Below are positions 21,469 through 31,154 of a stretch of 64,000 bases of DNA, piece by piece. Origin of the DNA: an uncultured Allomuricauda sp. (GTDB lineage Bacteria > Bacteroidota > Bacteroidia > Flavobacteriales > Flavobacteriaceae); the NCBI RefSeq assembly GCF_947495325.1, contig NZ_CANLYK010000006.1, positions 1 to 64,000 on the forward strand, read 5' to 3'. The notes beneath the pieces are model-generated. The model saw nothing but the letters and a program-made list of their open reading frames with translations, made no database searches and was not told the DNA's origin. Made by a program: the position numbers and the translations under genes. Each line of letters begins with the position of its first letter. Position 1 is the first letter of the stretch.

Positions 21469-22638
21469 CTACTTACTAGGGGGTCTGTAATCTTTTTTAT
21501 CAATTACTATTTTGGCTATGATTTCCTTTAAGATTTCAGAAGTTCCGCCTCCAATTGGACCTAACCTACTATCCCGAAACATGCGGGCCATTGGGTAATC
21601 TTCCATATAGCCATAACCACCTAAAAATTGAAGACAGTTGTAAATTACTTCATCGGCCATCTTGGTCGACTTCAGTTTTGAAATAGTAGCTTCTCGAACC
21701 ACATACTCTCCCCTTTCCATTTTAGATACTACCCCATAGTTATATTGTTTGCAAAGGTCCATATCGGCATGCAAGTCTACAAAACGATGGCGTAAGGCTT
21801 GATATTGATCTATGGACTTGCCAAAAGCCGTTCTCTCCGACATATATTGAATTGCATAATCCAAAGCCCATTCTGCCCTTGCATGAGCATTGACACCCAT
21901 AACCAAACGTTCCAATGCAAATGCCTCCATAATAAAGGTGAACCCTTTTCCTTCTTCACCCATTAAATTAGCCACGGGAACCTCTACATTGTCAAACGCC
22001 AATTCTGCCGTATCTGAAGCCCTCCAACCTAATTTATTTAATTTATTAGCAGAAACACCAGGACTTTTTAAATCTACAATGAATAGACTTATACCCTTGT
22101 TTCCAACAGTTGGGTCAGTTTTGGCAGCTAAAATGATATAGTCTCCATAGACTCCATTTGTTATGAAGGTTTTTGATCCATTTACTATGTACGAATCGCC
22201 TTTTCGAGTTGCCGTGGTTCGCATACCTGCAACATCACTTCCGCCAAAAGGTTCCGTGACCCCTAAACACCCTATTTTATCACCAAGTACGCTGGGGATT
22301 AAATATGCCTTCTTTTGGGTCTCATTACCATTTTTATTTAAATGGGTCATTGCCAAATACACATGTGCCCAAATAGCGGCAGCAAAACCTCCTGAATTTA
22401 TCTTTTGTAATTCTTCAAGTAAAATTACCGTATAAAAAAGATCAAGTCCCAAGCCTTCCTCTGTTTCTGGCGTTGCCAGTCCAAAGTAGCCCATGTCTCC
22501 AAATTTTTTCCAAATAAATCGATCTATGGTACCGGTTTCTTCCCATTTTTCTATGTGTGGGACCACCTCTTTTTGTAAAAATTCTTTTAGGCTATGCCTA
22601 AAAAGTTGATGTTCTTCAGTGAAGTACATACTGTTCAT
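21469..22638 (-). CDS. Acyl-CoA dehydrogenase
   Basis: CLGVTEPFGGSDVAGMRTTATRKGDSYIVNGSKTFITNG and QFLGGYGYMEDYPMARMFRDSRLGPIGGGTSEI motifs. Confidence 0.95.
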   Translation of the reverse strand: MNSMYFTEEHQLFRHSLKEFLQKEVVPHIEKWEETGTIDRFIWKKFGDMGYFGLATPETEEGLGLDLFYTVILLEELQKINSGGFAAAIWAHVYLAMTHLNKNGNETQKKAYLIPSVLGDKIGCLGVTEPFGGSDVAGMRTTATRKGDSYIVNGSKTFITNGVYGDYIILAAKTDPTVGNKGISLFIVDLKSPGVSANKLNKLGWRASDTAELAFDNVEVPVANLMGEEGKGFTFIMEAFALERLVMGVNAHARAEWALDYAIQYMSERTAFGKSIDQYQALRHRFVDLHADMDLCKQYNYGVVSKMERGEYVVREATISKLKSTKMADEVIYNCLQFLGGYGYMEDYPMARMFRDSRLGPIGGGTSEILKEIIAKIVIDKKDYRPPSK

Positions 22639-22648
22639 GGCTATTTTT

Positions 22649-23524
22649 TTAAAGTGACAAATATAGGACTATTCTATCTAGTTTATTAGACGGGAAACCC
22701 TCGATAGAAGTCAACTCATCAAAGGAATTAATTCTTCCATTTAACTCCCTATATTCTAATATTTTGATAGCGACCGAATACGAAATATAAACTAGTTTTG
22801 ATATCTCAGAAGCTGTTGACGTATTTATGTTAATCTTTTTGATTTTTGGCACATTGACTACATTGAACTTTTTTAACGTTCTATCAACCACTTCGGAATC
22901 CAATTCATAGACATCGTACAACTGTTCGCTAACTATAAACCCTCCCAATCTATCCCTAAACTTTACGATGCGGACGGAAAGTTTATCACCTATCCCGTTT
23001 ATAGTCTTCAACTCGTCTGCTGTAGCTAGATTTAAATCCCTGATTTCTTTTACCTTTTTTTCTTCTGATTCATTATTCGAAGTACTCTTGGTAAATTTCG
23101 TTTTCTTCTTTTGAGTCCATTCTGGAAATTTAAAATAGGGAGAAATAATATTTAAAAGTGAATCTGAAACTTTGGTCACATCTTGAAATTGTTCTGCTGA
23201 ATTGACGAACTTTTCCTGTTTTCTGAAGGCAAACAACCGCTCCAATTCTATTGGAGACATTCCCAAAGTATAACCTTTGTAATCTGATATAAAGTTTGGG
23301 TTAAAGGGATATATTTTTATGAAATCTTTCTGGAGGATATTATTTTTAAGACTATCTACCTTAGTCTGTTCCTCCGCATTGACACTTAACCTGGCATAGC
23401 CATCATACGGTTGCGACCTGATTAGAAAATACACACCTTGTAAGATAACTATCAGAAGTAATAAAAAGAAAATCCCATTTCGTTCTTGTTTATTGAACTT
23501 GAAATGGGATTTGAATCTATTCAA
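22649..23524 (-). CDS. ComEA-like helix-hairpin-helix protein with N-terminal TM
   Basis: LNLATADELKTINGIGDKLSVRIVKFRDRLGGF and ININTSTASEISKLVYISYSVAIKILEYRE HhH repeats. Confidence 0.88.
   Translation of the reverse strand: MNRFKSHFKFNKQERNGIFFLLLLIVILQGVYFLIRSQPYDGYARLSVNAEEQTKVDSLKNNILQKDFIKIYPFNPNFISDYKGYTLGMSPIELERLFAFRKQEKFVNSAEQFQDVTKVSDSLLNIISPYFKFPEWTQKKKTKFTKSTSNNESEEKKVKEIRDLNLATADELKTINGIGDKLSVRIVKFRDRLGGFIVSEQLYDVYELDSEVVDRTLKKFNVVNVPKIKKININTSTASEISKLVYISYSVAIKILEYRELNGRINSFDELTSIEGFPSNKLDRIVLYLSL
23470..23512 (-). terminator. Strong terminator-like hairpin inside the 5' coding end of the HhH gene, just after the symporter stop
   Basis: Minus strand AAATCCCATTTC-AA-GTTC-AATAAACAA-GAAC-GAAATGGGATTT followed by TCTTTTTATT. 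Confidence 0.7.
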
Positions 23525-23532
23525 TTAATTTA

Positions 23533-25149
23533 TTATTTGCTTTTAACAAAATTCTTTATATCCGTAAGATACTTGTCCATTTCCTCTCGCACCTTTGGAA
23601 ACAAAAATAGAAGTCCAATCATATTTGGGAACACCAAGGCTAAAATCATTGCATCAGAGAATTTAATGACGGCATCAAGTGTCGCAGCTGCTCCAATTAC
23701 AACAAATAATAGGAACAACACTTTATAAACAATATCCGCTGTTCTACCTCTTCCAAAAAGATACTTCCAGGATTGCAGCCCATAATATGACCAGGATATC
23801 ATCGTTGAAAATGCAAAAAGAATGATTGCAATTGTCAAAACATATCTAAACCCTGGTATTACGGAATCATAGGCCATTGATGTTAGATCAACACCACCAA
23901 CATAAGTTCCCGACTCATTTAACAAAACTGTACTTCCCACTGCATTTCCATAATCAAAAGCTCCAACATCCATGTTAAAAAAGATGATAACCAAGGCGGT
24001 CATGGTATATATAACTACAGTATCAATAAATGGTTCCAATAGAGCAACGACTCCTTCACTAGCTGGATATTTTGTCTTTACTGCTGAATGAGCAATTGCA
24101 GCTGAACCCGCACCGGCCTCATTGGAAAATGCGGCTCTCTGAAATCCAACAATTATAACACCTACAATACCTCCCAAACCGGCTTCAGGCGTGAAAGCTC
24201 CCGCAAAAATCATCCCAAATGCATCTCCTATAAACTTGATATTAGCGAAAATAATCACCAATGAAGCGAGCACATAAACTCCTGCCATAAATGGAACTAT
24301 TTTTTCCGTAACACTGGCTATCTTCTTAATACCACCAATTATAACGATACCAACAAGCACGGCCAGAATAATACCTATGATAACTCCTACTGCCCCTCCT
24401 TCAAGATTAAGCATGGTAGTTAGCTGAACGGCAGCTTGATTTGACTGAAATGCATTTCCGCCACCAAAGGAAGCTCCAACACAAAGAATAGCAAAAATTA
24501 CAGCTAGTACTTTTCCCAATCCTTTAAAACCTCTCTCTTTAAGTCCTTTTGACAAATAATACATTGGTCCTCCGTATACAGTCCCATCCGGTCCTACATC
24601 CCTATATTTTACTCCCAGGGTACATTCCACAAATTTTGTCGACATACCTATTAGACCACAGACAATCATCCAAAATGTGGCTCCAGGTCCACCAAGAGCA
24701 ATTGCAACAGCTACTCCAGCAATATTTCCCAAACCTACTGTACCTGAAACTGCAGTAGCCAAGGCTTGAAAGTGACTTACTTCTCCTTCTTTGCTTTCAT
24801 CTTTAATGGTACCTGGAATATCTCCATCAACAACATTTATTTCGGTTTTTTCAACACTATGGTGATCTAATTCATCGTACTTACCCCTTACTGTGTTGAT
24901 CGCAAGTGAAAATTTTGTGATATTGGGAAACTTAAATGCTATTGTAAAGAACGTAGCTCCCAGAATTAATAGGATAAGTACTACGGGCATATTATATTCA
25001 CCTATAGGTATTGTTGTTAAAACAAAGCCCTCCCACCAGGTTGCAAAAGGCATAAAGGCATCGTTTACTTTTTCATCCAAACCTTTTTCTTGGGCGTTAC
25101 TTAAAAATGGAAATAAAAGTGAAATAATCGCAAGAAGTCTATACTTCAT
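23533..25149 (-). CDS. Alanine/glycine:cation symporter (AGCS) family protein
   Basis: AVSGTVGLGNIAGVAVAIALGGPGATFWM and AAFSNEAGAGSAAIAHSA motifs. Confidence 0.95.
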   Translation of the reverse strand: MKYRLLAIISLLFPFLSNAQEKGLDEKVNDAFMPFATWWEGFVLTTIPIGEYNMPVVLILLILGATFFTIAFKFPNITKFSLAINTVRGKYDELDHHSVEKTEINVVDGDIPGTIKDESKEGEVSHFQALATAVSGTVGLGNIAGVAVAIALGGPGATFWMIVCGLIGMSTKFVECTLGVKYRDVGPDGTVYGGPMYYLSKGLKERGFKGLGKVLAVIFAILCVGASFGGGNAFQSNQAAVQLTTMLNLEGGAVGVIIGIILAVLVGIVIIGGIKKIASVTEKIVPFMAGVYVLASLVIIFANIKFIGDAFGMIFAGAFTPEAGLGGIVGVIIVGFQRAAFSNEAGAGSAAIAHSAVKTKYPASEGVVALLEPFIDTVVIYTMTALVIIFFNMDVGAFDYGNAVGSTVLLNESGTYVGGVDLTSMAYDSVIPGFRYVLTIAIILFAFSTMISWSYYGLQSWKYLFGRGRTADIVYKVLFLLFVVIGAAATLDAVIKFSDAMILALVFPNMIGLLFLFPKVREEMDKYLTDIKNFVKSK

Positions 25150-25235
25150 AATATGTTATTTGGTTGTTTTAATTTGATGTATAGCGGACAATATCCTAAA
25201 AAAATTCAACGCAATCAAATTTAAAAGTTATAAAT

Positions 25236-26243
25236 CTAACCTATCTGAAACATTTGGTTGAGTTTTTTAATCTGTTCGGGTCTGCCCAAAACAATTACTT
25301 TCCCCTTGGGTTCCAATACTAAATCTGCTTCCGGATTAATTATATAGTTTCCATCAGGTTCTATATAACCTATTATGGTACAACCTGTTTTCTGTCGTAA
25401 GTCCAAATCCCTTAATGAATTGCAATCCATTTGATCCGTAAAATCCTCTATCTCCACTTCCTCCAAATTGGTGGTATTTTCACCTTCCACAGATAACTTA
25501 TTAATGAAGGTTACCAAATCTGGCATTACCACCAAAGAAGCCATATAGTCCCCACCTATTTTATCGGGCATGATTACTTTGTTTGCACCTGCAAATTCAA
25601 GTTTTTTCTGACTGGTTATTTGAGACGCCCGGCTAATTATAAAAAGTTTGCTATTTAATTGCCTGGCAGAAAGGACTATAAATAGATTTACGGCATCATC
25701 TGGGACGGCAGCTATTAAATATTGTGCTTTTTCAACCCCAGCCTCAATAAGAACTTCATCTTCATTAACATCGCCTTCAACAAAAAGCACCTCATCTTCA
25801 TACCGTTCAATCACTTCTTTGCTCTTTTCAATCACCACAAACGATTTGTTGTAAGCTTTCAGTTTTTCGGCAGCTTGTTGTCCATTTCTTCCATATCCGC
25901 AGACCACTACGTGATTTGTTAAGCTTTTGATCTTATTTTTCACTCTTTTCTTTTTTAAAATTTGAAGTGAATTCCTTCCTAATAAATATTCCGTTATTAC
26001 CGATAGGGCGAAACCAAAAATAAAAACACTGGTAACGATTAAAAATACGGTAAAAATTTTAGCGCTTGGGTCCAAGGGTCTTACTTCGGAAAACCCAACT
26101 GTTGTTACTGTAATAATGGTCATGTAAATGGCCTCGACCCATGTAAAGCCAGAAATCAATTTATATCCTATTACACCAAATGAGAGTACCAACAACATTA
26201 AACTTATTGCCCATACTATTTTTGATCGTAAAAGTCTTATCAT
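25236..26243 (-). CDS. Potassium channel with TrkA-N (RCK) domains
   Basis: Two TM helices with pore TVTTVGFSEV, then VVVCGYGRNGQQAAEKL Rossmann motif. Confidence 0.92.
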   Translation of the reverse strand: MIRLLRSKIVWAISLMLLVLSFGVIGYKLISGFTWVEAIYMTIITVTTVGFSEVRPLDPSAKIFTVFLIVTSVFIFGFALSVITEYLLGRNSLQILKKKRVKNKIKSLTNHVVVCGYGRNGQQAAEKLKAYNKSFVVIEKSKEVIERYEDEVLFVEGDVNEDEVLIEAGVEKAQYLIAAVPDDAVNLFIVLSARQLNSKLFIISRASQITSQKKLEFAGANKVIMPDKIGGDYMASLVVMPDLVTFINKLSVEGENTTNLEEVEIEDFTDQMDCNSLRDLDLRQKTGCTIIGYIEPDGNYIINPEADLVLEPKGKVIVLGRPEQIKKLNQMFQIG

Positions 26244-26245
26244 AA

Positions 26246-26473
26246 TTAAAGGTCAAATACTGAAGTTCTTTTAGTGTAGATCAAATCTTTGATCTTTAAC
26301 CAAAATGCAATAAAAAGATAGAGGGCAAAACCAAAGCCCAAGGTTGCAAAAGTTAAATATATAAAGGTTGTTCGTACAACTCTAGCACGTATTCCCAACC
26401 GCTCGGCAATGCGCCCACAGACCTCGAATCCCCTTTTTTGAAAATAATAGAGTGTATTGTAGAACAAACTCAT
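26246..26473 (-). CDS. PspC domain-like small membrane protein
   Basis: FEVCGRIAERLGIRARVVRTTFIYLTFATLGFGFALYLFIAFWLK. Confidence 0.75.
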   Translation of the reverse strand: MSLFYNTLYYFQKRGFEVCGRIAERLGIRARVVRTTFIYLTFATLGFGFALYLFIAFWLKIKDLIYTKRTSVFDL

Positions 26474-26481
26474 ATTTAAAA

Positions 26482-27762
26482 TTATGTATTTCTATTCAAT
26501 AAATGCGTACCCAAAGCACATTGAAGACATTTATTTTTTGCACAATAATTCGTATACAACTGTATTTTGGCTTGGCTATCCATAGCATTTTTAGTTTTGG
26601 ACCCAAGTCTTTCAAAACCATTGACAATAGAATTCGCCTCTTTCTTTATCTGTGCTATCATCAAAGTTATATCATCGTTCCAATCTTGCCCAAGATGTTT
26701 GGCATAGCAAAACTTGATGGGAACAACGGTATTGATAATCAATAAATCCATAAAGGCTCTGGACATCTTCTTTTTACTTTTTTTGGAAATCTTTCCAAAG
26801 GTAAAATGATCATCCCAATATGAACTAGTCATCGTTTCAAAAATTGTATAAATGTCTTCAAGCTCAGTCATACCCATTAAACTAGTAAAGAGATTCTGCT
26901 CTTTTGCATATAAATTGGCCAACTGTGATATTCGAATAGTTGGGAAATTAGTAGGCCGCAGACCAAAAAACTCAGGTTTGTTTCTGGGGGATTCCAATTC
27001 AAACTTTTTACTTAGATAACCATATTCTTTTCTAAGTTGAAGGTAGTATTGATCTTTACATTCTTCGTTTTGCAGTAATCCAAAATGCCCAAATAATAAA
27101 CTCTCCAATTGAGTTAAGTCGGAAGCAGTTTTACGGATTATTGAAAAATCCAACTTTAAGGCTTTATCTAAAAAGAACGCTCCATTTACTTTTGAACCAA
27201 AATTCTTTGTCAACATGGTAAAAAGAACACCTTCCCAATCATTGTTTGATTTTTCCAACAATTCAAAGATAAGACCAGACTTCTGTTCCAACCTTTCAAT
27301 ATATAATCTAAGTAGCCAATTTTCAACCAAAAAAGAATCAATGGATTTAAAATCCTTCTCACAATTAATAAAACTTGACCTAGCGTGGTTAAATAAGCTA
27401 CCATACTTATTTAAAAGCTCTGGAGAAACATAATCTTTTAGCTGAAGTGTTGGAATTATGGTGTTATCTTTTCTAAATACCTCTATATCATCTTCCCAGA
27501 CTACATGCAATATTACGTTAGTATAGTTGTCATCTGTTTCGTGATGATGTACATACCAATCTGAAGATTTAAGGTGCATTTCCACATTGCCCGCCCAAAG
27601 CTGACCCTCAACCTCAACCAAAGCATTAAAAAAATCTGGCCCCGATTTACGATTTAGCGTACCTGGACTTTTAATTACTATGTTTTGGGAGGTTGTTGTG
27701 TTGAGTGGTTTTCCTTGAAGCTTGCCGCACCTCCAAATAAAATGGAGTAGGTCTTCCCTCAT
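26482..27762 (-). CDS. DUF2851 family protein
   Basis: MREDLLHFIWRCGKLQGKPLNTTTSQNIVIKSPGTLNRKSGPDFFNALVEV...WAGNVEMHLKSSDWYVHHHETDDNYTNVILHVV. Confidence 0.88.
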   Translation of the reverse strand: MREDLLHFIWRCGKLQGKPLNTTTSQNIVIKSPGTLNRKSGPDFFNALVEVEGQLWAGNVEMHLKSSDWYVHHHETDDNYTNVILHVVWEDDIEVFRKDNTIIPTLQLKDYVSPELLNKYGSLFNHARSSFINCEKDFKSIDSFLVENWLLRLYIERLEQKSGLIFELLEKSNNDWEGVLFTMLTKNFGSKVNGAFFLDKALKLDFSIIRKTASDLTQLESLLFGHFGLLQNEECKDQYYLQLRKEYGYLSKKFELESPRNKPEFFGLRPTNFPTIRISQLANLYAKEQNLFTSLMGMTELEDIYTIFETMTSSYWDDHFTFGKISKKSKKKMSRAFMDLLIINTVVPIKFCYAKHLGQDWNDDITLMIAQIKKEANSIVNGFERLGSKTKNAMDSQAKIQLYTNYCAKNKCLQCALGTHLLNRNT

Positions 27763-27783
27763 GGTGCTAAAATAGGAAAATGA

Positions 27784-28293
27784 TCACCATTTTCCGGCAT
27801 AGGTTAGACCATCACCGGAATTATGTTTTAAATAGCTGTGCTTTATAGTATTTATTTGTCGAATGTGGTGATAATCATGGGCTAGCCAATTGGTCAGAAA
27901 TGAAAGTGCTGAAATCTTTCCCAGCTCGGGATGGTCTATTGCACTATCCCAGAAAGGATTAACCAATTTTATCAGCCATAGAATAGAATCATTTCTTTCT
28001 CTTGTAAATTGTTTAAGTACAGCTTCAAAGTCCTGTTCCAAATAACCCCTTTCCGCAGGCCAGTTCTGTGGGTGAATCGGTATCAACGGTTTGGTTGGGG
28101 TCTCAAGACTATGTTTTACCCTTGCCCTAAAATCTTCCTTTTCCTCATCAACTAAATGACAAACAATTTCAAGAATGCACCAATCCGTTGGTTTTGATTT
28201 CCAGGTAATCAAATCTGAAGGTAAATTCCCCAACATTTCATTGAAAACCTTTGGATTCCGGCTTAATTCATTGATGATTTCTTCTACAACCAT
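27784..28293 (-). CDS. DinB-family protein
   Basis: CILEIVCHLVDEEKEDFRARV...FLTNWLAHDYHHIRQINTIKH. Confidence 0.88.
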   Translation of the reverse strand: MVVEEIINELSRNPKVFNEMLGNLPSDLITWKSKPTDWCILEIVCHLVDEEKEDFRARVKHSLETPTKPLIPIHPQNWPAERGYLEQDFEAVLKQFTRERNDSILWLIKLVNPFWDSAIDHPELGKISALSFLTNWLAHDYHHIRQINTIKHSYLKHNSGDGLTYAGKW

Positions 28294-28298
28294 AAAAT

Positions 28299-28610
28299 TT
28301 ATTCGGCCACTTCGCCTTCCCAGTTCATAAAGCCGCCTTCAAGATTGTACGCATTTTCAATACCCACGCTGTTCATAATGGCGCAGGCCTGCCCGCTTCT
28401 ATTCCCTGATCTGCAGTATACGTAGTAATTCTTGGACTTGTCCAACTTTTCAATTTCATTAAGAAACTCTTGACCCAAGTAAATATCAATATTGGTAGCT
28501 CCTGGAATATATCCTTCTTCTACTTCCTCTGGAGTACGAACATCCAAAATAAAAGCGTTGGCGTCACCTTCCAGCTGACTTTCCCATTCTTCTTGTGATA
28601 AATCTGACAT
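28299..28610 (-). CDS. Rhodanese-like domain protein
   Basis: FILDVRTPEEVEEGYIPGATNIDI...YYVYCRSGNRSGQACAIM. Start MSDLSQ at 28610 preferred over the track's 28652. Confidence 0.92.
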   Translation of the reverse strand: MSDLSQEEWESQLEGDANAFILDVRTPEEVEEGYIPGATNIDIYLGQEFLNEIEKLDKSKNYYVYCRSGNRSGQACAIMNSVGIENAYNLEGGFMNWEGEVAE

Positions 28611-28636
28611 TTTTAAAAGTTTAAGTTCTGCAAAAA

Positions 28637-28668
28637 TAAAAATCCGGAGCATTACCCCGGATTTTTAT
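28637..28668 (-). terminator. Terminator of the thioredoxin-like pair
   Basis: AAAAATCCGG-agcattacc-CCGGATTTTT. Confidence 0.75.
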
Positions 28669-28685
28669 TGAATTATTCTTTCTAT

Positions 28686-29303
28686 TTAGACCTTTATCGT
28701 GCAACCTATTGCCTTGGTAGTTGCTACTTTGATTTCTTTTCCAGCAAGCATTGCATCCACAGCATTTTCAACAAATTTTTCTTCAACTTTAGATGCGTCC
28801 TGATAGTTATCATCAATTGCTCCTATGTATTTTACAACATTCCCTGATGCGGTCTTTTCCAATAAATAAATATGGGGAGTTCGGGTAGCACCGTACTGCG
28901 GATAAACCTTCTGTCCCTCATCCAATAAATAGGGAAAGGTGAATCCCTTTTCAGATGCCCTTTTCTTCATGGCCTCAAAACTGTCTCCAGGTTTTGCGGA
29001 TGGATTGTTAGGATTGATTGCAATTACAGGAACTCCTTGCTTCTTATATTTTTCATCAAGACCAATAATCCTATCCTCATAAGCAACTGCATACGGACAT
29101 GTATTGCAGGTGAAAATGACCAAAAAACCTTTAGCATCCTTATAATCTGAAAGCGAAACCATGGAACCATCAATATTTTTCAAAGAGAAATCAGTAGCGA
29201 TGTCTCCAATGCCGTATCCGGCATCCTCAACGACCGTTTTTTCTGAAAAAGCGCCCATTGAGAGCACCAATACAAGCAAACCAATAATTTTAAGTGTTTT
29301 CAT
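28686..29303 (-). CDS. Thioredoxin family / AhpC-TSA-like protein with signal peptide
   Basis: LVIFTCNTCPYAVAYEDRIIGL; N-terminal signal. Confidence 0.9.
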   Translation of the reverse strand: MKTLKIIGLLVLVLSMGAFSEKTVVEDAGYGIGDIATDFSLKNIDGSMVSLSDYKDAKGFLVIFTCNTCPYAVAYEDRIIGLDEKYKKQGVPVIAINPNNPSAKPGDSFEAMKKRASEKGFTFPYLLDEGQKVYPQYGATRTPHIYLLEKTASGNVVKYIGAIDDNYQDASKVEEKFVENAVDAMLAGKEIKVATTKAIGCTIKV

Positions 29304-29308
29304 CTTGT

Positions 29309-29860
29309 TTATTTTAAAAATTTATTCAATTCTGTATTTAATTCTTCGTAAGTAAATCCTTGTTCGTAAAAGCCTCGGGAATCTTTATTATAAATTAAGG
29401 TTGCTGGAATGCCACCACCCCATTCTTCCGCAACTTTCGGAATCCAATCGTTCTGCTTAGGGTCATCAAGAATCACCACCTTAGATTTTAGGCCTTTCTT
29501 CTCAACAAAAGGTTCCAATCTTGATTTCCACATGGATGGCATGTCCAAACTCACCAGAATAACCTCAACATTATTGTCTTTTTGTTCTGCGCCCACTTGT
29601 TCAAAATAAGGAAGTTCCTCTATGCACGGCTTGCACCAGGTTGCCCAAAAATTAACAATATAGGTTTTGTCATCATCCTTGTGAAGCAAGGGTTCAAAAC
29701 CTTCAAAATTGTATACTGGAAAACTTACTTCGGGGTTTTCAGAACTGGTAGCGGCTTCTGCTAATACCGCCGTATTTTCTTCTACGGTTTTCTTTTCTTT
29801 TGAACCACAACCCACCATTAAAAAAACTGATAATGAAACAATTAGAATAAAACGCGGCAT
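29309..29860 (-). CDS. TlpA-like thioredoxin lipoprotein
   Basis: VSLSVFLMVGCGSK lipobox; NFWATWCKPCIEELPYFEQ. Confidence 0.92.
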   Translation of the reverse strand: MPRFILIVSLSVFLMVGCGSKEKKTVEENTAVLAEAATSSENPEVSFPVYNFEGFEPLLHKDDDKTYIVNFWATWCKPCIEELPYFEQVGAEQKDNNVEVILVSLDMPSMWKSRLEPFVEKKGLKSKVVILDDPKQNDWIPKVAEEWGGGIPATLIYNKDSRGFYEQGFTYEELNTELNKFLK

Positions 29861-29953
29861 GGTATATATTTTAAGTATTAAAAATAATCAATGTGTAAAC
29901 ACTCATTTTCGTTTTTAACAAAAATTTATTGCTCTTTACTATGGATTATTTTT

Positions 29954-31144
29954 TCATACTAAATCCAAGGGTTCAAAATTGCCAGAGATGATAGCTTCGG
30001 TATCTGTATGCAACCATTTTTTTAATAGCGAAGTATAAATTTGTCTGAAATCAATTTCATATTTAATATCTCCGTTACTATCCAAATCCAAAAGTGAAGA
30101 GGGTTTATTGAACATCCCTGGATTTTTAAGGTTTTCTCCCATTAAGAATACTGCATTTGCAGCACCATGATCTGTGCCATTGGCAGCATTCTGTTTTACG
30201 CGCCTTCCAAATTCTGAGAACGTAAGGATAATAGTATCCTTGAAGGTGCCTGCATTTTTCAAATCGTTTACAAATGCAGCTATTGCATCGGAATAGGTAC
30301 CCAACAATTTCTTTTGCGAATTTACTTGATTTGCATGCGTATCAAATCCACCAAGAGATGTGTAATAAATCTGTGTTTTGAGACCAGAATTTATAAACTC
30401 AGAAACCGTTTTTAACTGCTTTCCAAAAGAATTTTTGGGGTACTCCCATGAACTTTTATAAACTTTGGTCTTTTCGAAAATATAGCCTGCTGAAGACTTG
30501 GCATCTATGGCAGTTTTATAGAGATATCCAAGATTGTGTTCGCTCAAATGCTTGTCCTTGGAGTTTTCGAGAACCTTTGCAAAGTAGGGTTCTTTGGTAG
30601 TATTGTATAGCAATCTTGCATTTTTTGTGGCTATCCCGTTTATTTTTTCGCCTTTCATTAGGGTCGAAAGCATATCGTCCACTTCTATTGCCCCAACCGG
30701 GTCTTTTGCAACACCATCAAGGTACCGCCCAACCCATCCTGTCTTTAGAATTTCGTTTGAAGCGGATGCGGTCTGCCAGATATCTGTAGATCTAAAGTGT
30801 GATCTTACTGGATTGGGATATCCCACATTGTTCATAATGGTAACATATCCATCATCAAAAAGATTTTTAAAGTTGGACAATGCTGAATGAAATCCCACTT
30901 CACCATCTACCAGAAGTAAGTCCTGTTTTTTCTGGGCAATTGAGACTCTATTTTTATAATATACATCATTGGTGTAGGGTACAATGGTGTTTAAACCATC
31001 GTTACCCCCAGACAATTGAATAATAACCAGTTTCTTGTTACCAAGAGTAACGGGCCATAGTTCGTTATGGGCCTTCAAAAAGTTTGGAACAAAGAGCACA
31101 CTGCTCGCCAAACCACTTCTTTTTATAAATGTTCTTCTCTTCAT
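29954..31144 (-). CDS. DUF1501 domain protein, Tat-like signal
   Basis: MKRRTFIKRSGLASSVLFVPNFL; VIIQLSGGNDGLNTIVPY; TDHGAANAVFLMGENL. Confidence 0.92.
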   Translation of the reverse strand: MKRRTFIKRSGLASSVLFVPNFLKAHNELWPVTLGNKKLVIIQLSGGNDGLNTIVPYTNDVYYKNRVSIAQKKQDLLLVDGEVGFHSALSNFKNLFDDGYVTIMNNVGYPNPVRSHFRSTDIWQTASASNEILKTGWVGRYLDGVAKDPVGAIEVDDMLSTLMKGEKINGIATKNARLLYNTTKEPYFAKVLENSKDKHLSEHNLGYLYKTAIDAKSSAGYIFEKTKVYKSSWEYPKNSFGKQLKTVSEFINSGLKTQIYYTSLGGFDTHANQVNSQKKLLGTYSDAIAAFVNDLKNAGTFKDTIILTFSEFGRRVKQNAANGTDHGAANAVFLMGENLKNPGMFNKPSSLLDLDSNGDIKYEIDFRQIYTSLLKKWLHTDTEAIISGNFEPLDLV

Positions 31145-31154
31145 GTTGTGTAAT

